Positions 49,164 to 60,510 of a stretch of DNA of 64,000 nucleotides are shown here, one piece after another. Made by a program: the position numbers and the translations under genes. The notes under the pieces are model-generated. The model ran no database searches. It saw nothing but the letters and a program-made list of their open reading frames with translations, and had not been told where the DNA came from. The DNA is from Unio delphinus (lineage: Eukaryota; Mollusca; Bivalvia; Unionida; Unionidae). The first letter of the stretch is position 1. Every line of letters starts with the position of its first letter. The DNA is taken from NCBI GenBank assembly GCA_029339505.1, contig JAQISU010000108.1:16828001-16892000 (forward strand). Reading direction: 5' to 3'.

Positions 49164-50290
49164 AACATTTAAATGATCTACAATTAAATGCAGTCGCAGA
49201 AAGCAAAGATCAAACAAATAGCTCACTGACCTTTCTAGAAGCTCCACTTAGAATTCTGTTCTAAGGTTTTCCCGCCAATTAACGTATGGCTATGGAGTTC
49301 CAATTATTTACCGACAATCCTCCTTAATGGGTAATCGGAAACTAAAGCTAGCCGGCCGGTTAAAGATATTATATTTTAAAATGAAATCAGGGTCCCACCC
49401 CTTCCTCGATTCTGATTGGGTAGCGCTGGGACCCTATCCACTCGACTTATTCAATCTGGCGGTCCGTCAGCGTATCCAGAAGATAAGGCACGCCCACTCC
49501 TTCTGGCAGCTTCTTTGATGTACAAAACATCCTTCCAGCCCAAGGTGCTAATTACACTTCTGACGGGCCTTGGTCAGCTCCCTCTCTTAACTATGGCAAA
49601 CTTACTTAAGGATGGTGTTAGCCTGCGGTCATGTGTAATAATAAATAGTGGCTTGTCTGACTTACTTGATACCACATGGTTCTAATTTAATTTTGGGTCG
49701 GGCAACGCCACAAAATTCAAGAGACTAATATCAATGCTATTAGAGGCACTCAAGGAGACATTGAAAGTATTAAAACCTTGTTCACAGTGATCATCATTAC
49801 AACTATCATTACTGTATACAAACTTAGTTTTTCTACAACAGCATTTTCTACTTTTATAATCATTGTCTAAATCTGAACTATTGTTCCTATTGGAATATGT
49901 ATAAGAAGCTTGTAAGGTTCCACATTCAGAACATTCATCAACAAGGGGATCAAATCTGTTTTGACAAGGGATGCCCAGTGTAAATGACAGTTCTTGATAG
50001 ATAGATTGGTCCTCCTGTTGAATAGAGTCTTCCTGTGGAATTGAGATGGCCTCATTGCCCTTTTCCTATTCCATAAATCTAGTGTGAGTTTTGGTTTTGT
50101 GTCCAAAGCTACCACACTGATGGCATTGTATTGGCTTTCATTTTCACAGAATAATTATGAGCCAGTTCAAGTGAAAACCAGTGCTATGACATTGAGCAAG
50201 AAATGCAGGAATTCCACTCACAGTATCATCTGCTTGGTGGGGGCTGATTATGAGTTTCATCATTTTAATCCCAAGGACCCCTTATTATGA
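47818..50290 (-). mobile_element. LINE 5' region interrupted by a solo LTR
   Basis: Minus-strand order: a zinc-knuckle-like CHQCGSFGHKTKTH (about 50135-50095, last Cys changed to His), a hydrophilic stretch with ELSFTLGIPCQNRFDPLVDE and CSECGTLQ, then NDDHCEQGFNTFN, the inserted LTR (48007-49712), then NLGVSSKGLHIGHLNIQG, the endonuclease start, and FGLSETML with the catalytic Glu. The coding frame reads straight across the insertion if the LTR and one AAATT copy are ignored. The element is cut off at about 47818, shortly after the SET motif. Confidence 0.75.
48007..49712 (+). mobile_element. solo LTR, 1.7 kb, TSD AAATT, nested in a LINE
   Basis: The ends are TGTAGCGTTCTGCAAAGG and GGGTCGGGCAACGCCACA, imperfect inverted repeats. 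AAATT flanks it at 48002-48006 and 49713-49717. It is the long form of the LTR at 37023. Two long (TA)n tracts (48707-48781 and 49108-49161) lie inside the part missing from the short copy. It carries TCTGAGCCCCCAG at about 48122 and a pyrimidine-rich stretch. No internal retrotransposon region remains, so recombination between LTRs has removed it. Confidence 0.92.
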
Positions 50291-50384
50291 GATCTAGTCC
50301 CCTAAGAAAATGAGTGCTCAGATCTAAGTCTGTCAGATGGATGCCTATAGAACCCTCACCCAGTGACTGAGCATTGGTTAGTCA

Positions 50385-50810
50385 TTTATTATAGATAGAT
50401 ACTGTTATGCATAGTTGAGTTGCAAGTTTGATACAGGATAGATACTGTTATGTATAAATGATTTGCAAGTCAGATATAGGATAGATATTGTTATGCATTG
50501 CTGCAAGTCAGATACAGGATATATACTGTTATGCATAGTTGAGTTGCAAGTGTGATACAGGATAGATACTGTTATGCATAGTTGAGTTGCAAGTTTGATA
50601 TAGGATATATACCGTTATGTATAGTTGATTTGTAAGTCAGATACAGGATAGATACTGTTATGCATAGTTGAGTTGCAAGTCAGATACAGGATAGATACTA
50701 TCATGCACAGTTGCAAATTGGATATATAATGTATACTGTTGAAGTTTGATACATTGTAGATACTGTTATGACCATTTGCAAGTCAGAGACAGGGTGGATA
50801 CTGTTATGTT
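50385..50810. repeat. about 42-bp minisatellite, about 10 units, next to an exon
   Basis: Units of GATACAGGATAGATACTGTT plus ATGCATAGTTGAGTTGCAAG vary in length. The array ends 79 bases before the exon at 50889. Confidence 0.9.
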
Positions 50811-50888
50811 CAGGTTCAATATTTAGTTCATCCACCCCTTCATCCAACCTTTCAACATGTAAAATATTTTAAATTTTCTCTGTTTTAG

Positions 50889-51001
50889 GGATGCATACTA
50901 TCATGGCAGGACAGTCTGTGTTAATGGATGGGTGGTTCCTGAATCTCTTTTCACAATTATTAGGTCTAATTCATGGGGATATGTCCGACAAGAGACCAAA
51001 G
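50889..51001 (+). CDS. exon of unidentified host gene (phase 2-1)
   Basis: The acceptor AAATTTTCTCTGTTTTAG precedes a 113-bp exon and the donor GTACAG follows. The first G completes a tryptophan codon begun in the exon at 35397. The frame then reads DAYYHGRTVCVNGWVVPESL and FTIIRSNSWGYVRQETK, and leaves one G for the next exon. The density of Trp, Tyr and Gly suggests a folded beta-rich domain. Junction phases on both sides agree with the neighbouring exons. I do not recognise the protein. Confidence 0.78.
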
Positions 51002-52631
51002 GTACAGTAGTAGATGGTCATACCTTTTTATTATCTGCTCATTTTTTCTCTGTTAACTTTACATTGTCAGAATTGTGTTGTATTTTTCCATATTGCATGA
51101 TTTCATACTTCACAACATTGTGTGCCTAAAAATAGTATAGTGTATTATTAAAACAAACAATGTACCCTCATTTAGTCCATTAGCTTTTGGTTTACTAAAT
51201 TTGTTTGTGGATGAACTAACCAAGCTGTTTAGGCCATTTGAAAGTAGAGATGATAACATTAACAATATGGATGAGTTCACTGAGTCACAAATGATACTTT
51301 CAAACATGCAAACTAAATAATGTGATATTTGCAATGTCAGCAACAAATGTGAGAGATGCATTGAATTGATCCAATAAATCCATTCCATCATATGGAGAAA
51401 TGCAGGATTGAGTTGGATCAACAGAAATATAAAATCCATCCATTCCATATTTACGGGAAAAGTTTTTTCAATGCACATTCATTCAAAATATGACTACATT
51501 TTAATTGAAGTAGACCAAAACAAGAATTTTGTTAAAACTAATGATGAATGCCTGATGAAATTCAGAGGTTGCTGGGTGGTTTTTTTGTGTGCTTTAATAC
51601 TTTTACTGTGTATTATTCATTTACAGTTGTATTTATTTTGATGTACAGCATAAATTCATTTACTTTGTTTTTTATAGTTTATTCATTTATTCGTAAAGCC
51701 CTTGGTAGGAAAAAGGAAAGCGTATGGGAAAATATGTACTCATTTTTTGGTACTAATATTGCACTTCCAAGGTTATGCAGTATTTCTTTAAAAAAAATGT
51801 GTTTATATTTTCCCAAAATAATGCCGTAGCCTATAAATATGGTATACAGGCAAATTTCATGCACATTGGTACTTACATTGCTCTTCATCACATCAAAGAC
51901 AATTGTCATATACATTATAATAATTTTGCTTTTTTTCCAACTAATTACATCTTATCTTTGCCTGTATATGGTTTGTGATTTATTGTACATTTAAAAAAGA
52001 AAAAGAAATGTGTTTGTCATTTTTGTTATCATTTCTTTAATTTAACACATATCAATTTGCTAATATTCTATGATGGAAGAGAATAAGAAGAATACTATAA
52101 GGGTACATTTGTCAATTTTAGACCTTTACATACTTTCCTAATTTTATATTTAAAGCAGCTGTATATGGCACATTTCTAAGAAAAAAGATTGTTATCACCA
52201 TTTTGAAAGCTGATCTCACAGATTCATTATATTCTGATGGTATACTTAAGGAGCAGACCAATATGTACTTTTTAAAAAATGGCACCAAATGTTAAGGTGG
52301 CACTCTACAAGTTCATAATTTGCCTATGGTTAGATTTTCAGAGAAAAAGAACTTCCCAGGTTTTCCCCACTGGTTATAATGGCTGTTCAAAAAAGCCAAT
52401 GTATATCTTGTATTGTTAAAATAATTTTTAATTTCATTTTGTGTGTTATTTGGGTTGTCGATTATTGAGCTTGGCCTTACTTCAGATGTTAAGCTATCAA
52501 AACAGTGCTAGCTCTGCTTTTTGATTTTATATATTTTGTAATTCATTCATTGAAGCTGGTATTGTCTAATCTGGCAAAATTCATATTCCCTAATTTAATA
52601 ACTGCTTATCATACTGTGTTTTAGACACAAC
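51002..52631. other. intronic DNA without recognisable feature
   Basis: This is AT-rich sequence downstream of the exon at 50889. Overlapping short open frames on both strands show no motif and no splice sites. Confidence 0.45.
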
Positions 52632-52724
52632 AGAACACTCAGGTTGATTACATCATCATAGACATTGCACAAATTTAAAGATGAGTTTATGAACATTCAG
52701 CTTGATTACATCATCATAGACATT

Positions 52725-53268
52725 CTATCTATCTATCTATCCCTTAGTCTTGCCAACCGTTGGGGCACCACTGATGACCTGACAACCAGCTTCCTTCATT
52801 CCAATCTGTTATCTGATACCCTCACTGTGTCACTCAACTTTAGTCCTGTCCACTCTGAGATGTTATCCTCCCATCTTTTCCTATGTCTTCCTCTCCTTTG
52901 CCCTCCCTGCACAGTACCTTGCATGATTATCTTAGCAAGCCCTGTTGATCGTGTGACATGTCCATACCATTTCATTTTGCGCTTCTTCTCAATGGTCAGT
53001 AGCTCTTCATTGGGCCCAATGGCTTGCTTAATTCTGTTTCCCACTTCCTCATTCGTGACATGAGCTCTATATGTAATGCCAAGCAACCTTTGAAAGCATC
53101 TCATTTCAACAGCTTGTATCCTCCTTTCGAGATCCGCTGTGAGGGTCCATGATTCATAGGCATATAGGAATACAGATGCAACCAAGGAGTGCATCAGTCT
53201 GATTTTTGAGCTGACTGAGGTGTTTCTGTCTTTCCAAACAGTCTTCAGCCTTGCCATTGTTGTTATTG
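52725..53268 (-). mobile_element. 5'-truncated RTE-like LINE, (GATA)n tail, 11-bp TSD
   Basis: The perfect duplication TCATAGACATT flanks it at 52714-52724 and 53269-53279. On the minus strand it ends in a GATA repeat tail (52725-52743). The truncated 5' end, simple-repeat tail and target duplication are a textbook target-primed insertion. It codes for the C-terminal region of an RTE-like LINE protein. Confidence 0.9.
52796..53268 (-). pseudogene. LINE C-terminal region, intact frame
   Basis: The frame is open over about 157 codons: MARLKTVWKDRNTSVSSKIR, YAYESWTLTADLERRIQAVE, LLGITYRAHVTNEEV, KKRKMKWYGHVTRSTGLAKI, QRRGRHRKRWEDNISEWTGL. These are the same motifs as at 27738 but far better preserved. 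The first codons of the open frame, up to 53278, come from the target duplication and not from the LINE. Without endonuclease and reverse transcriptase it is a dead copy. Confidence 0.85.
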
Positions 53269-53562
53269 TCATAGACATTGCACTATCATAAAGAACTGAG
53301 TGTATAAACTCTATGGTTGATTACATCATCACAGACATTGCACAGTTTTAAAGACTTGAGTGTATGAACACTAAGGTTGATTACATCATCATACTCATTG
53401 TATAATTTTGAAGACTTGAGTTTATGATCGTTTAGCAAAATATTTTACATTTGCATTCAGGTACCCACATGTTTTTGCCCATTTGTGACAAATGTTTTTA
53501 CTTGCAAGATCCAAGTTAGTGGTAGAACTAAATATCTATTATACACTTGATAGTACCTAATT

Positions 53563-54395
53563 GTGATGTCTAATATTACACTTGATATGTTCAGATTATG
53601 TCTTTTGCCATTGATAGTAATTATGGTGTCTAATATTACACTTGATATGCTCAGATTATGTCTTTTGCCATTGATAGTAATTATGGTGTCTAATATTACA
53701 CTTGATATGCTCAGATTGTGCTTTTTGCCATTGATAGTAATTATGGTGTCTAATATTACACTTGATATGTTCAGATTATTCTTTTTGCCATTGATAGTAA
53801 TTGTGGTGTCTAATATTACACTTAATATGCTCAGATTATGCTTTTTGCCATTGATAGTAATTGTGGTGTCTAATATTACACTTATTATGCTCAGATTGTG
53901 CTTTTTGCCATTGATAGTAATTGTGGTGTCTAATATTACACTTATTATGCTCAGATTGTGCTTTTTGCCATTGATAGTAATTGTGGTGTCTAATATTACA
54001 CTTATTATGCTCAGATTGTGCTTTTTGCCATTGATAGTAATTGTGGTGTCTAATATTACACTTATTATACTCAGATTGTGCTTTTTGCCATTGATAGTAA
54101 TTGTGGTGTCTAATATTACACTTATTATACTCAGATTGTGCTTTTTGCCATTGATAGTAATTGTGGTGTCTAATATTACACTTATTATGCTCAGATTGTG
54201 CTTTTTGCCATTGATAGTAATTGTGGTGTCTAATATTACACTGAATATGCTCAGATTATGCTTTTTGCCATTGATAGTAATTGTGGTGTCTAATATTACA
54301 CTTATTATGCTCAGATTGTGCTTTTTGCCATTGATAGTAATTGTGGTGTCTAATATTACACTTAATATGCTCAGATTATGACTTTTGCCACTTTG
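53563..54395. repeat. 60-bp satellite, 13-14 units
   Basis: The unit TAATATTACACTTATTATGC, TCAGATTGTGCTTTTTGCCA, TTGATAGTAATTGTGGTGTC is repeated with very few changes and no length variation. Because 60 is divisible by three, a 272-codon hydrophobic open frame results; its repetitiveness and lack of splice context argue against a gene. Confidence 0.96.
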
Positions 54396-55513
54396 GTTAA
54401 AATATACCTCTGGGTTGGCATGTGTATTTATTTTGTATTTATTTTCAGTAGATACATTTTTACCATATGAAAATTATTTAGTAACAAGGAAGTTCAGTCT
54501 GGAATAGTATTAATTAACCGTGGACCTCTCACAACAAGGGAATAGTATATATAAAAGTCAGTATTTCCAATTTTCCTTCATGGAATTACCAAATAAAGGG
54601 ATTTCTATGAAGAAGGATATGTTCCATTACCATTTGAAAGGTCTCTTGACAGAGGCATATTTTCTGTTTGACAGATGGATAATTATAATAAAGCCATCTA
54701 CTTAACATAAATGAATGGATTGGTTGTAACAAAAGAAGACAGAGTAAGCTGCCATGAAGCGAGATTAGACAACCATTTAATTCTAAATTTAGCACAGTAA
54801 TTAATAATAATGCTGACTTTATTTAAAGAGGGTAAAATAATTAGCTAAGAACTAATTTACATTGAGACCCACATACAAATGCATTTATTTATTTTAGCTG
54901 CATCTGAAGCCACTAGATATATTATTTTTGGAAGAAGGAGGTAGAGTGGACATTTCAAATCTCAACTGGAATACTATTCCAGAGTATTGGATAGTTTTTT
55001 TGTAAAAATAATTCCTTATTTGGTTTGGAAATTATATACTGACTGGTAGACATGGGTCACAGGTGGGGAGTATTATCAGATAGTCTATACTGGAATAGTG
55101 ATTGTAAATGTGTATGTTATTGGATATCCTGTACATTAATGTGGCTTTTCTCAAGTGGATTCAGTCTTTAATAGATAATATTTGTAACTTACCAGCTAAA
55201 TTTTCCTTGCTTTCTTTCTGAATTTGTATTAGCCCAAAAGCTCTTTTTTAAAGATGTGCCAGCTTTGCTATGCCTTTATCATTTGAATTACCCTGTACTC
55301 AGAAGCCATAAACTTGAATCAACTTTTTTAACTGATATGTTCAGTCCATGATATGTTATTATCTACCAACACACAAAATAATCTATCATGACAGACCATC
55401 TGCAAATGTTTATTTCGTCACTATCAAGATTTGTTCTTTTTGCTGTGTTGAGTTTTTAGTTTTACCAATATTTACCACCATGCCATCTCATGTGCACCAT
55501 TTGTCCAGTTTAT

Positions 55514-55680
55514 TTAGGGCATCCTGTAAAGAAATTTTGAGTTATTGCTTTGTGTTTTGGATGTCTGACAATGTTGTCTGCAGAGAGAGTCCCTTATTAA
55601 AAGTAGTAGGGCATAAATAAATAAAATAAATAGTAATGGACCTAGAATTAAGCCTTGTGGTACTCCATATCTAATTATTA
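55514..55680 (-). pseudogene. LINE reverse transcriptase motif B fragment
   Basis: The frame carries YGVPQGLILGPLLFILFIYA, the motif just before the catalytic aspartates in CR1/L2/Jockey-type reverse transcriptases. The upstream part of the same open frame (TIEIRNKVKDLI, to 55714) belongs to the nested LINE, so the open frame is a chimera of two elements. Confidence 0.75.
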
Positions 55681-56240
55681 GGTCTTTAACTTTGTTTCTA
55701 ATTTCAATGGTCAATTTGTTTTATGTTGATGGGCCCTGGTATGCAAAAGAACATTGTCCATATGACTTTGTTTTTATAGTGGGAATATTGAGTGTATGAT
55801 TGTCAGAAGAGGAGTGTAAGTATCTTACTGGTGAGTACACATGGGTGAGGTCAGATTGGACTGGAGTCTGTCAGTGAAACATAGCACAAAGAACAAATAT
55901 TGTGTTTGATTCTGGATTGAATGGACAGCCAGTGTAGGGTACAGAGCAGTGGGAAGGTGTGCTCTGATTGTGGTACTTTAAGTATGACCTGAGCAGCTGT
56001 GTTTTGAAGTTTCTGGAGTAGATATTGAGATGAACCAGAGAGAATTGAGTTATAATAATTCAGTCTTGAAAGTACTAATGAACACACAAGTGTTTTAGTG
56101 GCATCAACTGAAAGATATTAGCGAATGGAGCTGATGCATCTCAGCTCAAGATATGCAACCTTGCATATGTTATGACATGTTGGTGCATTGTGAGATTACT
56201 GTCCAGAGTAACCTAGGTTTCATAATGACTGTGTGAATTT
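55670..56240 (-). mobile_element. CR1/L2-like LINE C-terminal fragment nested in a LINE
   Basis: The minus strand reads LVLSRLNYYNSILSG, LLQKLQNTAAQVILKVPQSE, LCTLHWLSIQSRIKHNI and, after frame changes, a VYSPVRYLHSSSDNHTLNIP-type stretch. This is the C-terminal domain of CR1/L2-like LINE proteins. It is collinear with 28558-28925, with a deletion near 55690. It separates two halves of the host LINE's reverse transcriptase. Confidence 0.72.
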
Positions 56241-56279
56241 AATGTTGGTGTTGCTGATTGTTGTGTTCTCTCACTTAAT

Positions 56280-56926
56280 TATGAAGTAAACCGTCTAGCT
56301 GTGCTTTCATTACATTGGTAGATTTTAAGTTTCTTCACAAGGATTTCATGATACTCCATGTCAAAAGCTTTCTTGAAATCTACAAATATTGATACTATTT
56401 CTTTACCTTGGCCTGAAGCTATTTATCAGTTAGGGAGATCAAGGCAGTCTCACATGGATGTTCTATCTCAAGCCTGATTGATTAGGGTACAGTAGTAAGC
56501 GTTTGGTTAAATATGACGTGAATGAGTCATGGACATGTTTTTAATCAATTTTGACAAGTTTGGTAGTATTGAGATTGGCGTGTACTTATCAGCATCATTT
56601 TTAAAACCAGATTTATGAATAGTAGTTACCTTTGCAGTTTTCCATAATTTGGGAACAGATGAGGTTCCAATACTTAAAATGATTATGAATGTTAAGTTAT
56701 CTAAAACAGCAGAGGCAGAAAATATAATGAGTCGTGGACCAATCTGGTCAAGTCCTGTAGCTTTCTTGGTATCAAGTTCACTGTGACATTTGTTAACAAA
56801 GTATTTTGATTCTGGTGTGAGAGAGAAACATACCTTCTTATAGATTTTGCTGCTGCAGAACTTTTTCAGTTCATTAAAGTTGTTTTCTATTACTGTTTTT
56901 TTTATCTTTTTGTTAATGTTGGTCAA
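56280..56926 (-). pseudogene. LINE reverse transcriptase, N-terminal half
   Basis: The frame at 56926-56507 contains LDTKKATGLDQIGPRLI, SSVPKLWKTAKVTTIHKSG and KYTPISILPNLSKLI, the fingers region of a LINE reverse transcriptase. In other frames LLYPNQSG and FKKAFDMEYHEILVKKL (motif A, with the first catalytic Asp position near 56365) follow, up to LSERTQQ at the junction with the nested LINE. Confidence 0.78.
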
Positions 56927-57189
56927 AAAATCATTGAAAACATTTGCAGTGTCAATGTCATCAGTGACTAGTGTGAGTAAATTTTATTTGTCTGATCTTT
57001 TTGTGTTTCTCCAGTGAGTTAATTGAAGACTTTCCACATGGAGTTTCTGTTGCTCTTTTTTTTCAAGCAATGATTGAAAATAAGATTTGTAGTTTTTTTA
57101 ATCATACATGTACATGTTATTTTATTTCTCCATACTTTATATTGTGCATGGTTTCACATAGCCTTGAATTGGTCTCATTTTCATAGCAT

Positions 57190-57485
57190 CTAGGATTTCA
57201 GTATAGTAAGCCAATTAGGTTGGATTTCATTCTTTACTCGATGTACTTTCAGTGGTGCCTGCTTTGGGACTACATCCATAAATAAGTCAGTCCACACCCT
57301 CAGAGCTTCATCTATGTCATCCAAATATTGGATCATATGATATGTTCCATGGAACTTCAGATAGATCATTGAGAAATTGTTCTTCATTAAAAAATGTGAA
57401 CGATCTGTGAGTGATAGTTTTGTATGTATTACTCAGTTTAGATGTTGGTTTGCAGTGAATCATAATTACTGACTGTGATTAGTAT
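57190..57485 (-). pseudogene. LINE endonuclease end and linker
   Basis: The minus strand reads RSFTFFNEEQFLNDLSEVPW, then in another frame YLDDIDEALRVWTDLFMDVV and APLKVHRVKNEIQPNWLT. This is the usual linker between endonuclease and reverse transcriptase in CR1/L2-like LINEs. Upstream, near 57455, a TNHSQ stretch stands where the endonuclease SDH motif would be expected. Confidence 0.65.
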
Positions 57486-57654
57486 TAGCTTGAAAAAATA
57501 AAAATCTGTCTGGCAACTTATGTCTAGCTGCACATTTATTATGTATTCTTGAAAAGTTATTTACTTCACATTGACTTTTAAGCAACTCAGATGCAGATAA
57601 ACTTTGTATGGATATCCTTTTAAAAAGAAAAAACTGTCTTTGAAGTACACAAAG

Positions 57655-58405
57655 TCATCTTCTGATGTCAACTTGCTTTTGTAATAAAAATAACCTTTGT
57701 CTTTCATGTTGTGTTGATAAGTTAAAACAGTGAGTTTATTGCTCGCTGTTAGTTGTATTTATTCACCACCAGAGCTTCTGTGTACTTGGCATCTGTAGTT
57801 ATATTTAAAAACCAATGGCATTGATTTTTGCAGGTGAGTTGTATACACAGCAATAACCTGCTTTAATAAGACTTTTAGGGACCTATGCTAGCGAAAAGAT
57901 TGTCATTTGCACTCAAGTGAATGTATTTTCAGGTAATGATTTTTATTAGCAAGATATCATCATGTAGTTGACCTGGATATAATTCAGTCAGGGTTATTTT
58001 GCTTCTGACACCGTGTCATGTGTGAATGGCAGTTGTCTTCAAGATATCAGTTGATTTTTTTTTAGCTCATTTGCAATTTTGTTGGATCCAGTTTTCACTT
58101 AGATGACATAGTCAAACCTTTAATTACAACCAAACATGATTTGTTTCTCATATTTGTGTCAATGAACAATGTGTCATGTGTTATCGGACATAAGCGAGAC
58201 ACATTACAGTATGGAAGCCCATGCTACATATACGGAGTTCATGGATATATGTATTATTTAATTCTCATGGTGAACAGAACAGAATAAATGGCAATAGTAC
58301 AGAGTTAGTTTCTTTATCTAATATCAGATAAGAGTTTTATCTATTTTATTGCAACATGCAGTGGAGGGGGTAAATTCAATACAAATTTTTGTTTCTTTAG
58401 TCTCG
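57655..58405 (+). repeat. dispersed 0.7-kb repeat, copy 2
   Basis: This copy is collinear with 21185-21895 with many point changes and small indels (for example GTAGTTGACCTGGATATAAT and GCAATTTTGTTGGATCCAGT). Both copies end shortly after AAATTCAATACAAAT. The two are 36 kb apart in the same orientation. Confidence 0.8.
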
Positions 58406-60169
58406 CGAAATATGATCTAGGTAAAAAATGTTTTGCCATATCTTCTTGGACAGTAAATATTTTTTTATATTTTTTAAATATCCCATTATATATTTATGGT
58501 GAATACTGTACAACTAATCCAGTTATGTTTAATCCAGTTATGTGTAATCCAGTTCAAAAAGTTTTGAATGGACTTGTGGCTAACATGGTCATGCATAGCA
58601 AACAAACATTCATCCTGTTCGACAACTTTGTACTGCTTTCATTATTATATGTCTTTCAATTTGGCAAAGCATATTATTCCCTGACTCAGTCTTTCTTTTC
58701 ATCAGTTTTCTTTTTCTGTCCTTTCAAAAGATTTTTTGTTGATAGTGTATGTGTATTTAATTAATTTCATGTTCTTGACCTTTGTCACTGATTGAAGGTA
58801 ATTGAAAGTTTTGTCATACCTGACTATTGGATTTCTCTACCTTAGTTTTGTCATAACTTTAAGTAGTAAACAAGAATTTTCTAGAATTTAAATTCAAGGA
58901 TTAATGGAATTTTCCATGGAATTTTTTTTTCTCCAGATTTCATTGCAGTGTAGGTCAAGAAAAATATGTTTAAATAGAGGTTTAGAAAACAATTATTCAT
59001 TCCTGTTTTACATGATTCTGTGGAATCATATTTGGGTGTGTTTAGATATAATTTGAGAGAAATTGTTTATTTAAATTGTTGATTGCAGTTACAAAGTGTT
59101 CATTGTGCTTTTGGATAAAAACACTACTTTGGGATTATTAAGAAGTTATTAAAAATTATTTAGATTGTATAATTGTGATACATAAGGACATTCAAGACTT
59201 TTGGAATTTTTGGAAACGTCTTTACTTTTGTACTTGTTGTACAACAGATATAATTTTGATTCACAATGCTGAAAGTCTCTTAAATTTTCACTTTGTAAGA
59301 GAAATAAATTATTTGCTGATTTTACTAAACTTGTTTGTTTCATTCTTTTCTGTTACAATGTTTAATTTCTTGAGTTGTCATAGTGGTTTGAATTGATGTA
59401 AGTAAGAAGCCTGTTGATCTGAGGCCACAAGATTAAAGTTCAAAGTTACCGAAAAATGGATAAAAATGGTTTTCACATACTGACATTAGATCTATATCAT
59501 GTACTTGGAAGAAACAGTGTTAGCTTGCACATTGCAAAGAACAGTCCTGATATAAAACGGGATCAAAAGATGTAATGTCAAGGTTACTGTGACTCAGATG
59601 AACAATGGTTTCTACATATTGACATTATTTCTACATTAGACCCATACCAAATATTGTGGTCGGTTTACACTTTTGGTTTAAAAAATCTTTTGATTTGGGT
59701 GTTAAGGTCAATGTGACTGAAAGAAGACTCTTTCCTGCAGAGAATTTCAATTTTTGTTCAAACATCATGATATTTTCTGGATGGTATGCATTTTATGTAA
59801 GAAAGAAGCCAACTGATTTTTGGGGTTGAAAGATAAAATCAAGATCATTGTAACTGAAAGAAGAAAAAATAGGTTTGCGTATTAATTTTAATTCTACAGC
59901 ACATATTTAGACCAAAGTGTGTTGGAAGTTGGGTATGAAAGAGGCCTATTATTATTGGTATCAAAAGGACAAACAACAAGATCATTGTATGATAAAAAAA
60001 AATTCTACACAGAAACATATGTTTTTGGCCCTTTACCTTCATAAAAAATAGTGGATTTCTTGCATATAGTGTAATACTGCAGTCTTTACATTCTGGGGTC
60101 ATGGCCATTGTATGTCTAACAAGAACATAATGATTTCTGTACAGTTCAAGACTGGAGCAGATGTAAAAT
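58406..60169. other. intronic DNA without recognisable feature
   Basis: Apart from three direct copies of AATCCAGTTATGT-like sequence near 58516-58552, nothing is recognisable in this AT-rich stretch. Confidence 0.4.
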
Positions 60170-60510
60170 ATGTCATTTTTTTATTTTTAATTGGATTGTG
60201 TTCAGAATTTATTTGCAATACAAATAATTTCAATATGCCATTTTTGATTTTTAATTGGGCTGTGTTCAGAATTTATTTGCAATACAAATTATTTTAATTT
60301 GCCATTTTTGATTTTTAATTGGTTTTTAATTGGACTGTGTTCAGAATTTGTTTGCAATACAAATCATTTCACTATGCCATTTATGATTTTTAATTGGATT
60401 TTAATTGGACAGTGTTCAGAATTTATTAGCAAGATAAATCGTTTAAATATGCCATTTTTGATTTTTAATTGGGCTATGTTCAGAATTTATTTTGCAAACA
60501 AATCGATTAA
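60170..60510. repeat. about 65-bp tandem repeat, 5 units
   Basis: Units contain GCCATTTTTGATTTTTAATTGG, GTGTTCAGAATTTATTTGCA and ATACAAAT; one part (TTTTTAATTGG) is itself doubled in two units. Confidence 0.9.

Larger units (their letters stand above)
52632..53420. repeat. about 60-bp tandem repeat split by a LINE
   Basis: Units containing GGTTGATTACATCATCATAG and ACATTGCACA plus TTTAAAGACTTGAGT lie on both sides of the LINE at 52725-53268: about one and a half units to the left, about two and a half to the right. Confidence 0.82.
54807..57485 (-). mobile_element. LINE, decayed, with a second LINE fragment nested in it
   Basis: Minus-strand order: end of the endonuclease (about 57485-57400), linker (57387-57190), first half of the reverse transcriptase (56926-56280), foreign LINE fragment (about 56240-55670), second half of the reverse transcriptase from GVPQG (55680-55400), C-terminal region with WNSIPVEI, and a 3' end AAATAAAGTCAGCATTATTA at 54807. 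The 3' part matches the LINE at 13357 (CTTTATTTAAAGAGGGTAA on the plus strand). Stops are frequent. Confidence 0.75.

Noticed and set aside
53563..54381. 272-codon plus-strand open frame
   Set aside because: It is a direct consequence of a 60-bp satellite whose unit length is divisible by three; the product is a 20-residue hydrophobic repeat with no start context or splice sites.
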